Shown: positions 9,905 to 19,486, numbered from the stretch's first letter. The stretch: 64,000 nucleotides of DNA from Stenotrophomonas nitritireducens (GCF_001431425.1 NZ_LDJG01000005.1:186001-250000); one strand, 5' to 3'. The notes: generated by a model not told the origin, from the letters alone. Program-made: numbers and translations.

Positions 9905-10400
9905 AGTGATTTTGCTGCTGCCTCTGGCTTTTGATTTCCGGCCCCCTTCCGCAGCGACGGAGCCGACGGATAAGACCCCGGGAGGGGCGACGTGCATGGG
10001 TTCGGCGGAGATAGGCGAAGCATTGCTTCGCTCCGCCGGACGGGCAGCCGCCGTGCGGCGGCTGCCCCGGACTCGACCGTGAAGCGGGCGAGCACGTCGT
10101 TTTTCGACGAGACAGGGATGTCTCGTCGAAAAATCCCGGCGGCGGAGTGGACCCGACGCGCGTAGCGCGTCGGGCGCGGAGGCAGGGCGTGCTTGACCAG
10201 CCATTCGGCTGTTGAAAAGCTCTTCTTTTGTCTATCTTTTCTTTGCACGAGCAAAGAGGAGCCTTTTCAACAGCCGAATGGCTGGTCAAAGTAGCTCGCT
10301 CCTGCGAAGCAGGGGCGAAAGCTCTGCTTTCAAGTTTCTGCCCTGGTTGTTGCTTCTTTCCAGAGCAAAGACCCAGACAGCGGCAGAAGCAAGGACAGAG
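9905..10400 (+). repeat. Dispersed mosaic intergenic repeat, copy A (multi-hairpin)
   Basis: A non-coding block rich in perfect inverted repeats. They are an 11-bp stem at 10042-10052/10057-10067, a 14-bp stem at 10100-10113/10120-10133, a 10-bp stem at 10152-10161/10165-10174, and a 27-bp stem at 10193-10219/10263-10289. Inside the last is an inner stem around the loop ACGA (10247-10250) with arms CTTTTCTTTGC and GCAAAGAGGAG. A 27-base segment at 9948-9974 is repeated exactly, inverted, at 39086-39112, and the 10193-10219 arm recurs at about 38981. I find no coding gene in 9753-10577; short frames here starting MLVQRK are translations of the repeat. Confidence 0.85.
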
Positions 10401-10577
10401 CAGGATCACGAGCAACAGCAAAATTTCCGCATGATCGCGCTGGTGGCCAGCCGACAAGTAAGCCGGGCCATCAACATCCCGGCGCATCTCGATCCAGCTG
10501 CTCCACCATGGCCTTGCCGCCGCGTCTTCGGCTAGCATCGGGTACAGGACCAAAGGGGCAGTCAGGATGACCGGACA

Positions 10578-11235
<658 letters not shown>

Positions 11236-11255
<20 letters not shown>

Positions 11256-12222
11256 GCGGCTGGCGGTGGCGGCGCTGTGCATCGCGGCCGCCCTGCCCGC
11301 GGCGGCCAGGGTGGTGCTGACCGGCGAGGTCCGCGCGATCGACAGCCAGGTCATCCTCACCCCGCAATCGAACAGTTCGCCGGTGGTGATCCGCTATTTC
11401 GTGCCCGAAGGCGAGGCGGTGAAGAAGGGCGACGTGGTCCTGCGCATCGATCCCGGCCAGTCGGCGGCGATGATTCCCGATCTCGAGGCGCAGATCGAAC
11501 AGTCCGCGGCCAAGGGCGACAAGGAGATCGCCGAGCTGGAGGTCAAGGCGGTCGATGCCGAACTGGCGCTGGTCGATGCGCAGGCCAAGCTCGCCACGGC
11601 GAAGATCGACGCGAAGATCCCCAAGGGACTGGTCTCGGACCTCGATTACGACCGCTACCAGGGCGAACTCGGCAGCGCCACGCGCGAGGTGGAACTGCAG
11701 CGCCGCCTGCTGGGCGAGGCGCGCGAGGCGGTACGCCGGCGCCGCGAGGACAACCGGCTCGAGATCCGCAAGCTGGAAGTCCAGCGCGACTACCACGCCG
11801 CGCTGGTCCGTACCGTCGAAGTGCGCGCCGACCGCGACGGCATCGTCGTGCACGGCTTCAACAACAACTGGATCGGCGGCCGCATCGACGAGGGCTCTTC
11901 GACGATGCCCGGCAGCCGCGCCGGCGAGGTGGTCGCCAGCCCCAGCCGGTTCTCGGTGCGCGCCTGGGCGCTGCAGCCCGACCGCCAGGCGCTGCGGGTC
12001 GAGCAGGCGGTGCGCCTGGGCTTCGACGCAGTGCCCGGCACCGATGTGTCCGGGCGCATCACCACCATCGGCGGGGCGCCCGAGCGCCGCCCCGAATGGG
12101 GCAATGGGCTGTATTTCCCGATCGACATCGCGTTCGACCCCGGCAAGCTGACGCTGTTGCCGGGCATGAGCGTGCGCGTGATCGCCGATGCGCCGGCCGG
12201 CAAGGAAGGGACGCCGCGATGA
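11236..12222 (+). CDS. Periplasmic adaptor 1 of the ABC exporter (HlyD-like)
   Basis: Membrane-fusion-type protein (328 aa) with a Sec-like leader (RLAVAALCIAAALPAAARV). A first lipoyl half (VVIRYFVPEGEAVKKGDVVL) is followed by a charged alpha-helical hairpin from about residue 75 to 195, the second lipoyl half (VEVRADRDGIVVHGF) with a Trp-x-Gly loop (NNWIGG), and a beta-barrel with GRITTIGGA. It overlaps the ATPase gene and shares ATGA with the next adaptor. It is the first of three tandem adaptors, which share the same domain order and the Trp-Gly loop but are clearly diverged. It probably bridges the permease to an outer-membrane TolC-like channel not encoded here. Confidence 0.85.
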
Positions 12223-13205
12223 AAATCCGCCATGCACGCCTGTGCCTGTGCTTCCTGCCCGTCCTGGCGCTGGCGGCATCGGCCGCCGGCGGCGGCACGC
12301 TGCGCGTCGATGGCGAGGTCTACGCGCAGCGCGCGGCGCAGCTGATGTCGCCATCGGTGGACCGCATGTGGCAGTTCAAGATCACCCAGCTCGCCGCCGA
12401 CGGCTCGCCGGTCCGCAAGGATCAACCGGTACTGGCCTTCGACAGCAGCCAGCTGCTGCGCGACCTCGGCGAGAAGCAGAGCAAGCTGCAGGAAAAACAG
12501 CGCGAGCGCGAGAAGCTGCTGCTCGACCTGGCCGAGCGCCAGCGCACCGAACGGCTGACCACCGCCGAGGCCCGCGCCGCGCTGGAGAAGGCGCAGCGCA
12601 AGACCGAGCAGCCGCGCGAGCTGATCGCCGCCATGCAGTACGACAAACTGATCGAGGAACGGCGCCGGGCCGAACAGCGCATGGCCCTGGCCCAGGAGCG
12701 CGAACGGCTGGCCGCCGGCCAGCGCCTGCAGGAACAGCGCCTGGTCGCTTCCGAGCTCGCCCAGCTGCAGGCCGATGTCGAACGGCTGCAGGCCTCCGTG
12801 GCGCGGATGACCGTCCTGGCGCCGCGCGATGGCGTGATGGCGCACAAGAGCAGCTGGAACGGCGAGAAGTTCGACGTCGGCTCGCAGGTCTGGCTGGGCC
12901 AGACCGTAGCCGAGATCCCGGACTCGAGCGCGCTGGCGGTGCGCGCGCAGCTGCCAGAACGCGACCTGCTGCGCGTGGCGGTCGGGACGCCGGCGCGGAT
13001 CGTGGTCGAAGGCGGCGGCGGCAGCGCCCATCACGGGCGGATCGCCAGCGTGGGCCGCGCGGTGCGCAGCAAGTCGCAGGTGCAGCCGATCCCGGTGATC
13101 GACATCGTGATCCAGTTCGACGGGGCCGCCGCCCAGCTGCGACCCGGGCAGGCCGTCCGGGTCGAACTGGCCGCGGCGCCGCCGGCGAAGGAGCGTGGCG
13201 CATGA
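12219..13205 (+). CDS. Periplasmic adaptor 2 of the ABC exporter (HlyD-like)
   Basis: Second tandem adaptor (328 aa). A Sec signal (CFLPVLALAASAAGG) is followed by a lipoyl-like half (residues about 25-75) and a long, very charged coiled coil (about 80-195) rich in Gln, Glu, Lys and Arg. The second lipoyl half is VLAPRDGVMAHKSSWNGEKF, and a barrel segment follows (LAVRAQLPERDLLRVAVG). The coiled coil is longer and more regular than in the neighbouring adaptors, suggesting it forms the funnel-facing hairpin. Start ATG 12219 overlaps the preceding stop by four bases, and its own stop overlaps the third adaptor in the same way. Function as an adaptor is inferred from fold and context. Confidence 0.85.
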   Translation: MKIRHARLCLCFLPVLALAASAAGGGTLRVDGEVYAQRAAQLMSPSVDRMWQFKITQLAADGSPVRKDQPVLAFDSSQLLRDLGEKQSKLQEKQREREKLLLDLAERQRTERLTTAEARAALEKAQRKTEQPRELIAAMQYDKLIEERRRAEQRMALAQERERLAAGQRLQEQRLVASELAQLQADVERLQASVARMTVLAPRDGVMAHKSSWNGEKFDVGSQVWLGQTVAEIPDSSALAVRAQLPERDLLRVAVGTPARIVVEGGGGSAHHGRIASVGRAVRSKSQVQPIPVIDIVIQFDGAAAQLRPGQAVRVELAAAPPAKERGA

Positions 13206-14458
13206 AGCCTCGCCTGCCATTGCTGCTGCCCCTCGCCCTGGCGCTGTCCGGTTGCGCGGCCGATGCGGTGCCGCCGGCATCGGAGATCGTGTCCGCCGGC
13301 GAATTGCTGCTCAGCATCGACGGCGAAGGCGAACTGCGTTCGAGCAAGCCGATGCCGCTGAACGTCCCGGGCCGGAACTGGTCCTCGCGCCAGGTCGAAT
13401 GGATGCTGCCCGAAGGCAGCGTGGTGAAGAAGGGCGACCTGCTGGCCCGCTTCATCGCGCCCGACGGCAAGCAGCAGCTGGACCAGGCCCAGCTTGACCT
13501 GCAGCGCAACGCGCTGGCGCGCCTGTCCAAGGAGGGCGACCTGGAAGCCACCCAGGGCCGGGTCTCGGTGGACCTGGCGCAGGTCGCGGTCCAGCTCGGC
13601 ATCGCCCAGCGCTATGCCGGCGCCGATTTCTCGGCGCTGGCGCGCAACGACGTGCTCGACGCGATCGAGGACAGCCGCTATCTCGGCGAGAAGCAGGACA
13701 CGCTGCAATGGCGCCGCGGCCAGGCCGGCACCCGCGGCGGCGCCGAACTGGCGTTGCTGGACGCGCAGCGCGCCACCTTCGACCTCACCGCCAAGGATCG
13801 CCAGGCCGACCTGGACGCGCTGGAACTGCGCGCGCCCAACGACGGCGTGCTGCTGCTGACGCCCAGCTGGTCCGGCGACAAGCCGGCCCTCGGCGCGGCG
13901 ATGTACGCCGGCACCGAGTTCGGCAGCCTTCCCGATACCTCGGCGATGGAAGTGCAGATCGACCTGCCGCAGATCGAGGCGCAGGGCGTGGCCACCGGCA
14001 ACAGCGTCGAGCTGCATCCGCTCGGCCGCCCCGACCAGCGCTTCACCAGCCGCTTGTCGTGGGTCGCCAGCGCGGCAAAGACGCTGGGGCGCGAGAGCCC
14101 GGTGAAATACCTGTCGGTGCGCGCACCGGTGCCTGCGGAGGTGATCGCCCGGCATGGCTTCGTTCCCGGACAGCGCTTCACCGCGAAGATCGTGCTGGCG
14201 CGCGAGGCCGATGCCATCGGCGTGGCCAATGTCGCCATCGAGCAGCAGGACGGCAAGCACTGGGTAAAGGTGCGCGAAGGCCGTGGTTTCGTGCGCCGCG
14301 AGATCGAGCTGGGCGTGCGCGGCAGCGCGCGGTCGCGGGTGCTCAAGGGCCTGGCCGCGGGCGAGGAGGTCCTGCTGTCGGCGGGCGGCCCGGCGCAGCC
14401 GGCCGATGCGCTGCCGGACGAGACAACCGACCAAGCCAAGGACAAGGACGCAGGATGA
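13202..14458 (+). CDS. Periplasmic adaptor 3 of the ABC exporter (lipoprotein)
   Basis: Third tandem adaptor (418 aa), beginning MKPRLPLLLPLALALSGCAA, a lipoprotein signal with lipobox LSGC. It has a first lipoyl half with PEGSVVKKGDLLARF, a helical region (about 85-200), a second half LRAPNDGVLLLTPSWSGDK, a barrel (MEVQIDLPQIEAQG) and a C-terminal membrane-proximal domain (EVLLSAGG) that the other two lack. The segment around PSWSGDK and SLPDTSAMEV parallels SSWNGEK and EIPDSSALAV in adaptor 2, indicating common ancestry. ATGA overlaps on both sides place it in the operon. The Lys/Asp-rich end is probably unstructured. Confidence 0.85.
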   Translation: MKPRLPLLLPLALALSGCAADAVPPASEIVSAGELLLSIDGEGELRSSKPMPLNVPGRNWSSRQVEWMLPEGSVVKKGDLLARFIAPDGKQQLDQAQLDLQRNALARLSKEGDLEATQGRVSVDLAQVAVQLGIAQRYAGADFSALARNDVLDAIEDSRYLGEKQDTLQWRRGQAGTRGGAELALLDAQRATFDLTAKDRQADLDALELRAPNDGVLLLTPSWSGDKPALGAAMYAGTEFGSLPDTSAMEVQIDLPQIEAQGVATGNSVELHPLGRPDQRFTSRLSWVASAAKTLGRESPVKYLSVRAPVPAEVIARHGFVPGQRFTAKIVLAREADAIGVANVAIEQQDGKHWVKVREGRGFVRREIELGVRGSARSRVLKGLAAGEEVLLSAGGPAQPADALPDETTDQAKDKDAG

Positions 14459-15705
14459 AGGCACGGCTTCCACAACTGCCGCAGGTGTGGCGCGAGGCGG
14501 TCGAGGAACTCTGGCGGCGACGCCTGCGTACCCTGCTGACCCTGCTCGGGCTGATCTTCGGGGTCGGCGCGATCGTGGCGATGCAGGCAGTCGGCGAAGG
14601 CAGCCGCCGCGAAGCGTTGAAGCTGGTCGAAGGACTGGGCCTGCGCAACCTGATTGCCGAGGCACGGCCGCAGGATGATGCGACCCTGCGCGAGAACCGC
14701 GCCCGCAGCCTGGGCCTTACCGTCTCCGACGCGCAGGCGGCGCTGCAGGTGGTGCCCGGCGCCGACCGGTTCGCCGCGGAGAAGCGCATCCGCACCTACT
14801 CGGTGTTCAGCGACCACGCCGGCAGCGACGCGCAGGCCAGCGGCGTGAGTCCCGACTGGTTCGAGCTGTCTTCCCTGCAGCTCGCCGGGGGACGCGCGTT
14901 GAGCGCGGAGGACGATGCCGCGCTGGCATCGGTGGCGGTGCTGGGCCACCAGGCCGCTGCCAGCCTGTTTCCCGGCCGCGACCCGGTCGGCCAGCTGCTC
15001 AAGGTCAATCATGTCTGGCTGGAAGTGGTCGGCGTGCTCGCCGACCGCGACCTGGGCAAGCGCGATTTCGAAGGCGTGCAGCTCGGTTCGGAAAGCAACC
15101 GGGTATTCGTGCCGCTGGCCAGCGCGCAGGCGCGCTTCCGTTTCCAGCCGCGCGAAGACCCCATCGACCGTTTCCTGCTGCGCCTGGACACGCCCGACAA
15201 ACTGGCCGCCGGCGCCGGCGTGCTGTCGGCGGTGCTCGACCAGCGCCATGCCGGCGTCGCCGACTACCAGCTGGTGGTGCCGCAGCAGTTGTTCCAGCAG
15301 CACCAGAAGACGCAGCGCATCTTCCAGGTGGTGATGGGCGCCATCGCCGGCGTCAGCCTGCTGGTCGGCGGTATCGGCATCATGAACATCATGCTCGCCA
15401 ACGTGCTGGAGCGGCGGCGCGAGATCGGTCTGCTGCGCGCGCTCGGCGCGCGCCGCAACGACGTGGTGGCGCAGTTCCTGCGCGAGGCCAGCGTGATCTG
15501 CATTGCAGGCGCACTGCTGGGCCTGTTGTTCGGCGCGGCACTGGCCTACCTGATCGCCGCCTTTGCCGGCTGGCAGGTGGCCTGGGCGCTGCTGCCGGTG
15601 CTGCTCTCGGCTGGATTCTGCGCCCTGGTCGGCCTGGCCTTCGGCGTCTATCCGGCCCGCCAGGCTGCGCAGCTGGATCCGATCGCGGCGTTGCGGCAGG
15701 AATAA
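14455..15705 (+). CDS. ABC exporter permease (MacB/FtsX family)
   Basis: Type VII ABC permease (416 aa). One N-terminal TM (LLTLLGLIFGVGAIVAMQAV) precedes a periplasmic MacB_PCD-like domain of about 240 residues. Three TM segments of the FtsX domain follow, starting with GVSLLVGGIGIMNIMLANVL and ending near the canonical YPARQAAQLDPIAALR tail. The hinge RRREIGLLRALGARRNDV is the coupling-helix region that contacts the ATPase. It starts in an ATGA overlap with adaptor 3 and closes the operon with TAA. Unlike MacB itself, the ATPase is a separate polypeptide. Export of an amphipathic compound or peptide is likely by family, but no precursor or biosynthetic gene adjoins. Confidence 0.93.
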   Translation: MKARLPQLPQVWREAVEELWRRRLRTLLTLLGLIFGVGAIVAMQAVGEGSRREALKLVEGLGLRNLIAEARPQDDATLRENRARSLGLTVSDAQAALQVVPGADRFAAEKRIRTYSVFSDHAGSDAQASGVSPDWFELSSLQLAGGRALSAEDDAALASVAVLGHQAAASLFPGRDPVGQLLKVNHVWLEVVGVLADRDLGKRDFEGVQLGSESNRVFVPLASAQARFRFQPREDPIDRFLLRLDTPDKLAAGAGVLSAVLDQRHAGVADYQLVVPQQLFQQHQKTQRIFQVVMGAIAGVSLLVGGIGIMNIMLANVLERRREIGLLRALGARRNDVVAQFLREASVICIAGALLGLLFGAALAYLIAAFAGWQVAWALLPVLLSAGFCALVGLAFGVYPARQAAQLDPIAALRQE

Positions 15706-15767
15706 GGACGGCCAGCCGCACGGCTGGTCGCTTGCGGCAGCGGTACGACACACGCAACTACCCTTTG

Positions 15768-15870
15768 CCGTGATTGCGCTGTTGGCTGTTGCTGTTGGCT
15801 GTTGCCCTCCGGGCTCCCTTCCGCAGCGACGGAAGGGGTCTCCAGAAGAGCAAAAGCCAAGACAACAGCA
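15768..15870 (+). repeat. Truncated mosaic repeat, copy D
   Basis: Degenerate GTTGGCTGTTGC units (15781-15806) lead into the same module seen in copy A (CTTCCGCAGCGACGGA), here forming a perfect 8-bp hairpin CCCTTCCG / CGGAAGGG at 15816-15823/15830-15837. The rest of copy A is missing. It lies between the convergent ABC permease and DUF1338 genes (15706-15933), a stretch with no gene. Confidence 0.65.
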
Positions 15871-15933
15871 GGAGCCGGCGCGGCAAGTCCCGCTGCTACG
15901 CGCTGCGGGCGCCGGGCTCGCCCTACATGCGGA

Positions 15934-17298
15934 TCAGGCCGCCAACTGCGCCAGCGACTCCGCCTGCAGGCGCTCGTAGATCGCGAACTCATCCGCCACC
16001 GTCGCCCCCAGCGCCTGCTCGAACGCATCGCGGTTGGCGCGCGCCGCATAGGCGCGCTGCTCCTCGCCGCCGAGGTTGGACTGGAAGATGCCCGCCGCAC
16101 TGACCGGCAGGAAGTCCTCGTAGATGATGGGTTCGGCGCTGGCCAATCCACGCTCGATCAACACCTCGGCCGGCAACGCGCGCTCGGCCGCCGGCGTCGT
16201 GCGGCCCGCATCGGTCAGCAGGTAACGGTAGTAGCCCAGGCCTTCGCGGCGCAGGGTGGCGTGGTCGTCGGGGAAGCCGGCGAACGCAGCCTGCAGGCGC
16301 TGCGCGTAGTCGCCGCCGGTGCTGCCCGCACCGCCATTGTCGCGCGCCTGCGCCAGCAGGGTGTCGTACAGCGCGCGGCCCTTCGGGGTCAGCGCCAGGC
16401 CTCGCTGCTCGATCTCGCCGAAGCGTGCCGTGTGCGTGCCGGCGGCGTTGTCTTCGCCCGAGGGGAAATGCACCAGTTCCTCCAGCGCCTTGAAGCTGGT
16501 CTGGCGCAGCAGGATCGGGCAGGCGCGGCGCGGCGGGCCTTCGATCACCGCCTTGGCAGCCAGGCCGCGCGCATGCATCGACGCCTGCGCGGCATCGATG
16601 TCGAGCGTGCGCGGGGTCAGGTGGTTGATGTGCGGGCCGCGGAAACTGACCACGTCGGCCACCAGCCGGTGCGCGCCGTGCAGCGCGTGGTAGGTGGCCA
16701 GCGACACGGTGGCCTCGTTGTGCCAGCGGAAGGTCTCCAGCGCCTCGACCACGAAGCGCCAGGCGTCCCCATCGGACAGGCCGCCGTCGCGTTCGCACTG
16801 TTCGATCAGCTGCAGCACGCCCGGGGTGAAGATATCGCGGCGCGACAGGATGTCCGCGGCCTGCGCACGCAGCGCTTCGTCTTCGATCAGCTCCAACCGC
16901 AGCAGCGAGGTGAACACGCGGAACGGATTGCGGTTCAACGATTCGCCATCGACCGGGCGGAACGCGGTGGAATGCACCGGCACGCCGGCCACCGACAGGT
17001 CGTAGTACCCCACCGGCTGCATGCCCATCACCGCGAACAGACGCCGCAGCGTGGACAGCTCCTGCGCGGTGCCGACGCGGATCGCGCCGTGGCGTTCCAC
17101 GTCCAGGCGCTCGCGCTCGCCGCTGCGCTCCATCTGCGCGGCCAGTTCCGGCTGGGCGGCCAGCACGCCGGCGTTGACCTCGCCCACCAGTTCCACGAGG
17201 GTGCCGTACAACGGCACTTCGGTGCGGTACATGTGCGACATCGCCTGCGAGAACAGGCTGCGGATGTGATCGGTCGAAACGAAACGGTCGGCGGTCAT
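15934..17298 (-). CDS. hglS: DUF1338 / VOC-fold protein, probable 2-oxoadipate dioxygenase/decarboxylase
   Basis: Fe(II)-dependent enzyme family (YdcJ/HglS, 454 aa) that converts 2-oxoadipate to 2-hydroxyglutarate with loss of CO2 in lysine catabolism. Starting at ATG 17298, the residues His70 and Arg74 (RHGAIRV), His226 (GPHINHLTPRTLD) and Glu295 (FGEIEQRG) fall almost exactly where I recall the metal and substrate ligands of Pseudomonas putida HglS (70, 74, 226, 294). That alignment also supports the chosen start over an upstream in-frame ATG at 17370. The ribosome-binding site is weak. No other lysine-degradation gene is adjacent, so the pathway link is by family only. It is convergent with the ABC operon. 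Confidence 0.85.
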   Translation of the reverse strand: MTADRFVSTDHIRSLFSQAMSHMYRTEVPLYGTLVELVGEVNAGVLAAQPELAAQMERSGERERLDVERHGAIRVGTAQELSTLRRLFAVMGMQPVGYYDLSVAGVPVHSTAFRPVDGESLNRNPFRVFTSLLRLELIEDEALRAQAADILSRRDIFTPGVLQLIEQCERDGGLSDGDAWRFVVEALETFRWHNEATVSLATYHALHGAHRLVADVVSFRGPHINHLTPRTLDIDAAQASMHARGLAAKAVIEGPPRRACPILLRQTSFKALEELVHFPSGEDNAAGTHTARFGEIEQRGLALTPKGRALYDTLLAQARDNGGAGSTGGDYAQRLQAAFAGFPDDHATLRREGLGYYRYLLTDAGRTTPAAERALPAEVLIERGLASAEPIIYEDFLPVSAAGIFQSNLGGEEQRAYAARANRDAFEQALGATVADEFAIYERLQAESLAQLAA

Positions 17299-17503
17299 GG
17301 CGGGCGCACGGAATGGCAGGGGAAAGCCGCCATTTTCGCCCGGATGGGGGCATGGGGTCATCCATTGCATTCGTTACTTCCGTCCTCCACCGCGAGGAGG
17401 AACGGAACCATGGCCGGAGCCGGCGCTCCACGGCCCGGGACTTCTCCGCGCAACCGCCGTGGCCGCTCGTCCCGCTTCCGCGGCCGGGCCGCGGATCAGC
17501 CGC

Positions 17504-18082
17504 TCAATCGCGCCCGCGGGCCGCCGCGTCGCGCTGCGCGCGATCACCGAGCTGGCGCTGCAACAGCGCGTCCAGCCGGACCGGCCGGTCCCAGTGGTCG
17601 TAGCTGGCGACCAACGCCTGGCGCACGGCGCGCCAATGCAGGTTGTCCGGCGCCACCGGCAGGCTTTCCACCACGGTCTTCCAGCCCTCGCCCGGGAGCC
17701 GGGTGCGCGCCTGCACCGGTTCGCGGCAACTGGCGCCGATGGCCTGGCCCCAGAAACAGGCGAACCAGATGTCCCCGGCGGCCCAGCCGTGCTGCTGCAT
17801 CAGCGCCTCGACATAACCGCGCCGCGCACCGCCGTAACGCACCACTTCGTCGATGAAGGCGTCGGGATAGCGCGCCGCGTACAGGTTGACGTCGGCCAGC
17901 TGCCGGTCGAGCCAGGCATCGCCGGTGCCCGGCTCATAGGCGGCAGCGGCTGGACGGGCGGCGGGCTCCTGTGCCCATGCCGCAGCGGAAAGGGCGAGGA
18001 ACGCGTGGAGAGGGACGAGGAGGAAAGAAAAGCAGCAACGCAGCCACTTCGCCCTTGCCTTTGCCCGCCCCCCGCTGCCCAT
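17504..18082 (-). CDS. Secreted hypothetical protein
   Basis: I do not recognise the family (192 aa). An N-terminal signal (CCFSFLLVPLHAFLALSAAA, cleavage near AWAQ) leads to a Pro/Ala-rich linker and a compact domain of about 140 residues. That domain contains WLDRQLADVN, FIDEVVRYGG, a WAAGDIWFACFWGQAIG segment with many aromatics, and a second Cys (ASCRE) that could form a disulfide with the first. The start ATG 18082 overlaps by one base the stop of the HAD gene upstream, so the two are co-transcribed. GTG 18085 is an alternative start. It is probably a periplasmic protein of unknown role, conserved in composition rather than low-complexity. Confidence 0.7.
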   Translation of the reverse strand: MGSGGRAKARAKWLRCCFSFLLVPLHAFLALSAAAWAQEPAARPAAAAYEPGTGDAWLDRQLADVNLYAARYPDAFIDEVVRYGGARRGYVEALMQQHGWAAGDIWFACFWGQAIGASCREPVQARTRLPGEGWKTVVESLPVAPDNLHWRAVRQALVASYDHWDRPVRLDALLQRQLGDRAQRDAAARGRD

Positions 18083-18831
18083 CACTCGTTCCCGGCTTCA
18101 ATCGCCGCCACCGCGTCCGGCCACTGCCAGGCGGTATCGGCCAGGCGCAGGCGTGGCTCGTCGCTGGAGACGCCGTGCTCGGCCTCGTGCGCCCAGGTGA
18201 CCGCATACGGGGTGTGCACGCCCCAGCCACCGAGCGCCAGCACCGGCTCGATGTCCGAGCGCAGCGAGTTGCCGACCATCACGAAGCGGTCGGCCGGCAG
18301 GTCGAATTCGGCCAGCACCCGCGCGTAGGTGGACGGGTCCTTCTCCGAGACGATCTCGATGCGCGGGAACAGGTCGCGCAGCCCGGAGCGTTCGATCTTC
18401 TGCTCCTGGTGGAACAGATCGCCCTTGGTGATCAGCACCACCGGCCAGCGCGCGGCGATGGCGGTCACCGCCTCGCGCACGCCGTCGATCACGTCGACCG
18501 GATGCTGCAGGGTGCGCCGGCCGATCTCCACGATCTGGCGCAGGTGCGCGGCGGAGATGCGTTCGTCGGTCAGTTCTATGGCGGCTTCGATCATCGACAG
18601 GGTCATGCCCTTGGCGCCGTAGCCGAACACCGCCAGGTTGCGCCGCTCCACCTTGAGCAGATGCTGCGCGGTGCCGGCATCGTGCAGGTCGATGTAGTGA
18701 CCGAGGACGGATTCGAAATCCTGCTCGGCCTGGCGGTAATAATCCTCGCTCTTCCAGAGCGTGTCGTCGCCGTCGAAGCCGACCAGGCCGATGGAGGGGG
18801 AATGTGCGTTTGCGGGGGAGGGAGAAGTCAT
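18082..18831 (-). CDS. HAD-superfamily hydrolase
   Basis: Soluble phosphatase-like protein (249 aa) of the haloacid dehalogenase superfamily. Motif I is FDGDDTLW with the nucleophile Asp and the +2 acid, motif II is LITKGD (Thr), motif III is the Lys in SEKDPS, and motif IV is the acidic pair region MVGNSLRSDIEP. The variant motif I (DGDDT rather than DxDGT) is seen in the YjjG-like/HAD-IA group. An alpha-helical cap lies between motifs I and II. I chose ATG 18831; the extended frame upstream covers repeat-like sequence. It is coupled to the small secreted protein. The substrate is not predictable. Confidence 0.85.
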   Translation of the reverse strand: MTSPSPANAHSPSIGLVGFDGDDTLWKSEDYYRQAEQDFESVLGHYIDLHDAGTAQHLLKVERRNLAVFGYGAKGMTLSMIEAAIELTDERISAAHLRQIVEIGRRTLQHPVDVIDGVREAVTAIAARWPVVLITKGDLFHQEQKIERSGLRDLFPRIEIVSEKDPSTYARVLAEFDLPADRFVMVGNSLRSDIEPVLALGGWGVHTPYAVTWAHEAEHGVSSDEPRLRLADTAWQWPDAVAAIEAGNE

Positions 18832-18868
18832 GCGCCACAGGATAGCAACCGCCTCGTACGGCGGACAT

Positions 18869-18896
18869 GGAAGAGCGGCCCGCGGGCCGCTCTTCC
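18869..18896. repeat. 28-bp perfect palindrome
   Basis: Two 14-base arms, each beginning GGAAGAGCGGCCCG when read 5' to 3' on its own strand, meet without a loop. It lies between the EF-hand gene stop (18925) and the HAD gene start (18831). As RNA it would fold into a strong hairpin at the end of the EF-hand transcript, but no T-tract follows on either strand. Confidence 0.75.
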
Positions 18897-18924
18897 GGTG
18901 CATGGCGGCGTCGCCGCCGGTGCG

Positions 18925-19263
18925 TTACTTCTGCTGCGAGGCGGTATAGGCCCGGTATTCATCCGGGGTCAGCTTGCCGTCCTTGTCGGCATCGGCGGCA
19001 TCGAAGATCCGCGCCAGCCCGGCATGGGCCTGCGCCTCGGTGCGGCTGATGCTGCCATCGCCGTCGGCATCCAGGCTGGCCCACGACTGGTCGTTGCCAC
19101 TGGCCGATGCGTCGGCGGCGGTGTCCTGCCGTGCCTGCGCCGCCTGTTCCTGCGCCTGGCGCTCCTGCTCGGCCCGGGTGTCCTGGGCCATGGCCGGAAG
19201 GGCCAGTGCGGCACCGACGGCGGCGACGAGGGCGAACAGCGGATTGCGGTTGCGAACGGTCAT
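18925..19263 (-). CDS. Small periplasmic EF-hand protein
   Basis: Exported calcium-binding-type protein (112 aa). MTVRNRNPLFALVAAVGAAL and the following ALPAMAQ form a clean Sec signal. The mature part has a Gln/Ala-rich helix (AEQERQAQEQAAQARQD) and two EF-hand loops, DADGDGSISRTE and DADKDGKLTPDE, each with the expected acidic residues at positions 1, 3, 5 and 12. ATG 19263 is preceded by a near-perfect AGGAGGAA site, which decides the start. Such small EF-hand proteins are common in Xanthomonadaceae; the partner is unknown. It is monocistronic, ending at a large palindrome. Confidence 0.88.
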   Translation of the reverse strand: MTVRNRNPLFALVAAVGAALALPAMAQDTRAEQERQAQEQAAQARQDTAADASASGNDQSWASLDADGDGSISRTEAQAHAGLARIFDAADADKDGKLTPDEYRAYTASQQK

Positions 19264-19486
19264 CGGGTGTTTCCTCCTGCGGTCTGGAAAGCGCGGTGAT
19301 TCCGCACGCCGCCACCCTTGCAGGCCCGTCCTGAATCGCATGCACCCTGCGGAGGCGCGGAAAACATGCCGTTAACCAACGCATGCCGACAAGCGGCTAC
19401 CGCCCTGGTTAGCGCGCCGTGAGCCGCAGGTAAGGCGCGCATTCGGGCGTTCCATCCACGGTACGCGCAGGCCTGTCCGGGCACGA

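Noticed and set aside
10400..10577. Possible peptide-precursor gene upstream of the ABC exporter operon
   Set aside because: No short frame with a ribosome-binding site and leader-like sequence was found; the segment is mostly the tail of the mosaic repeat plus the presumed promoter.
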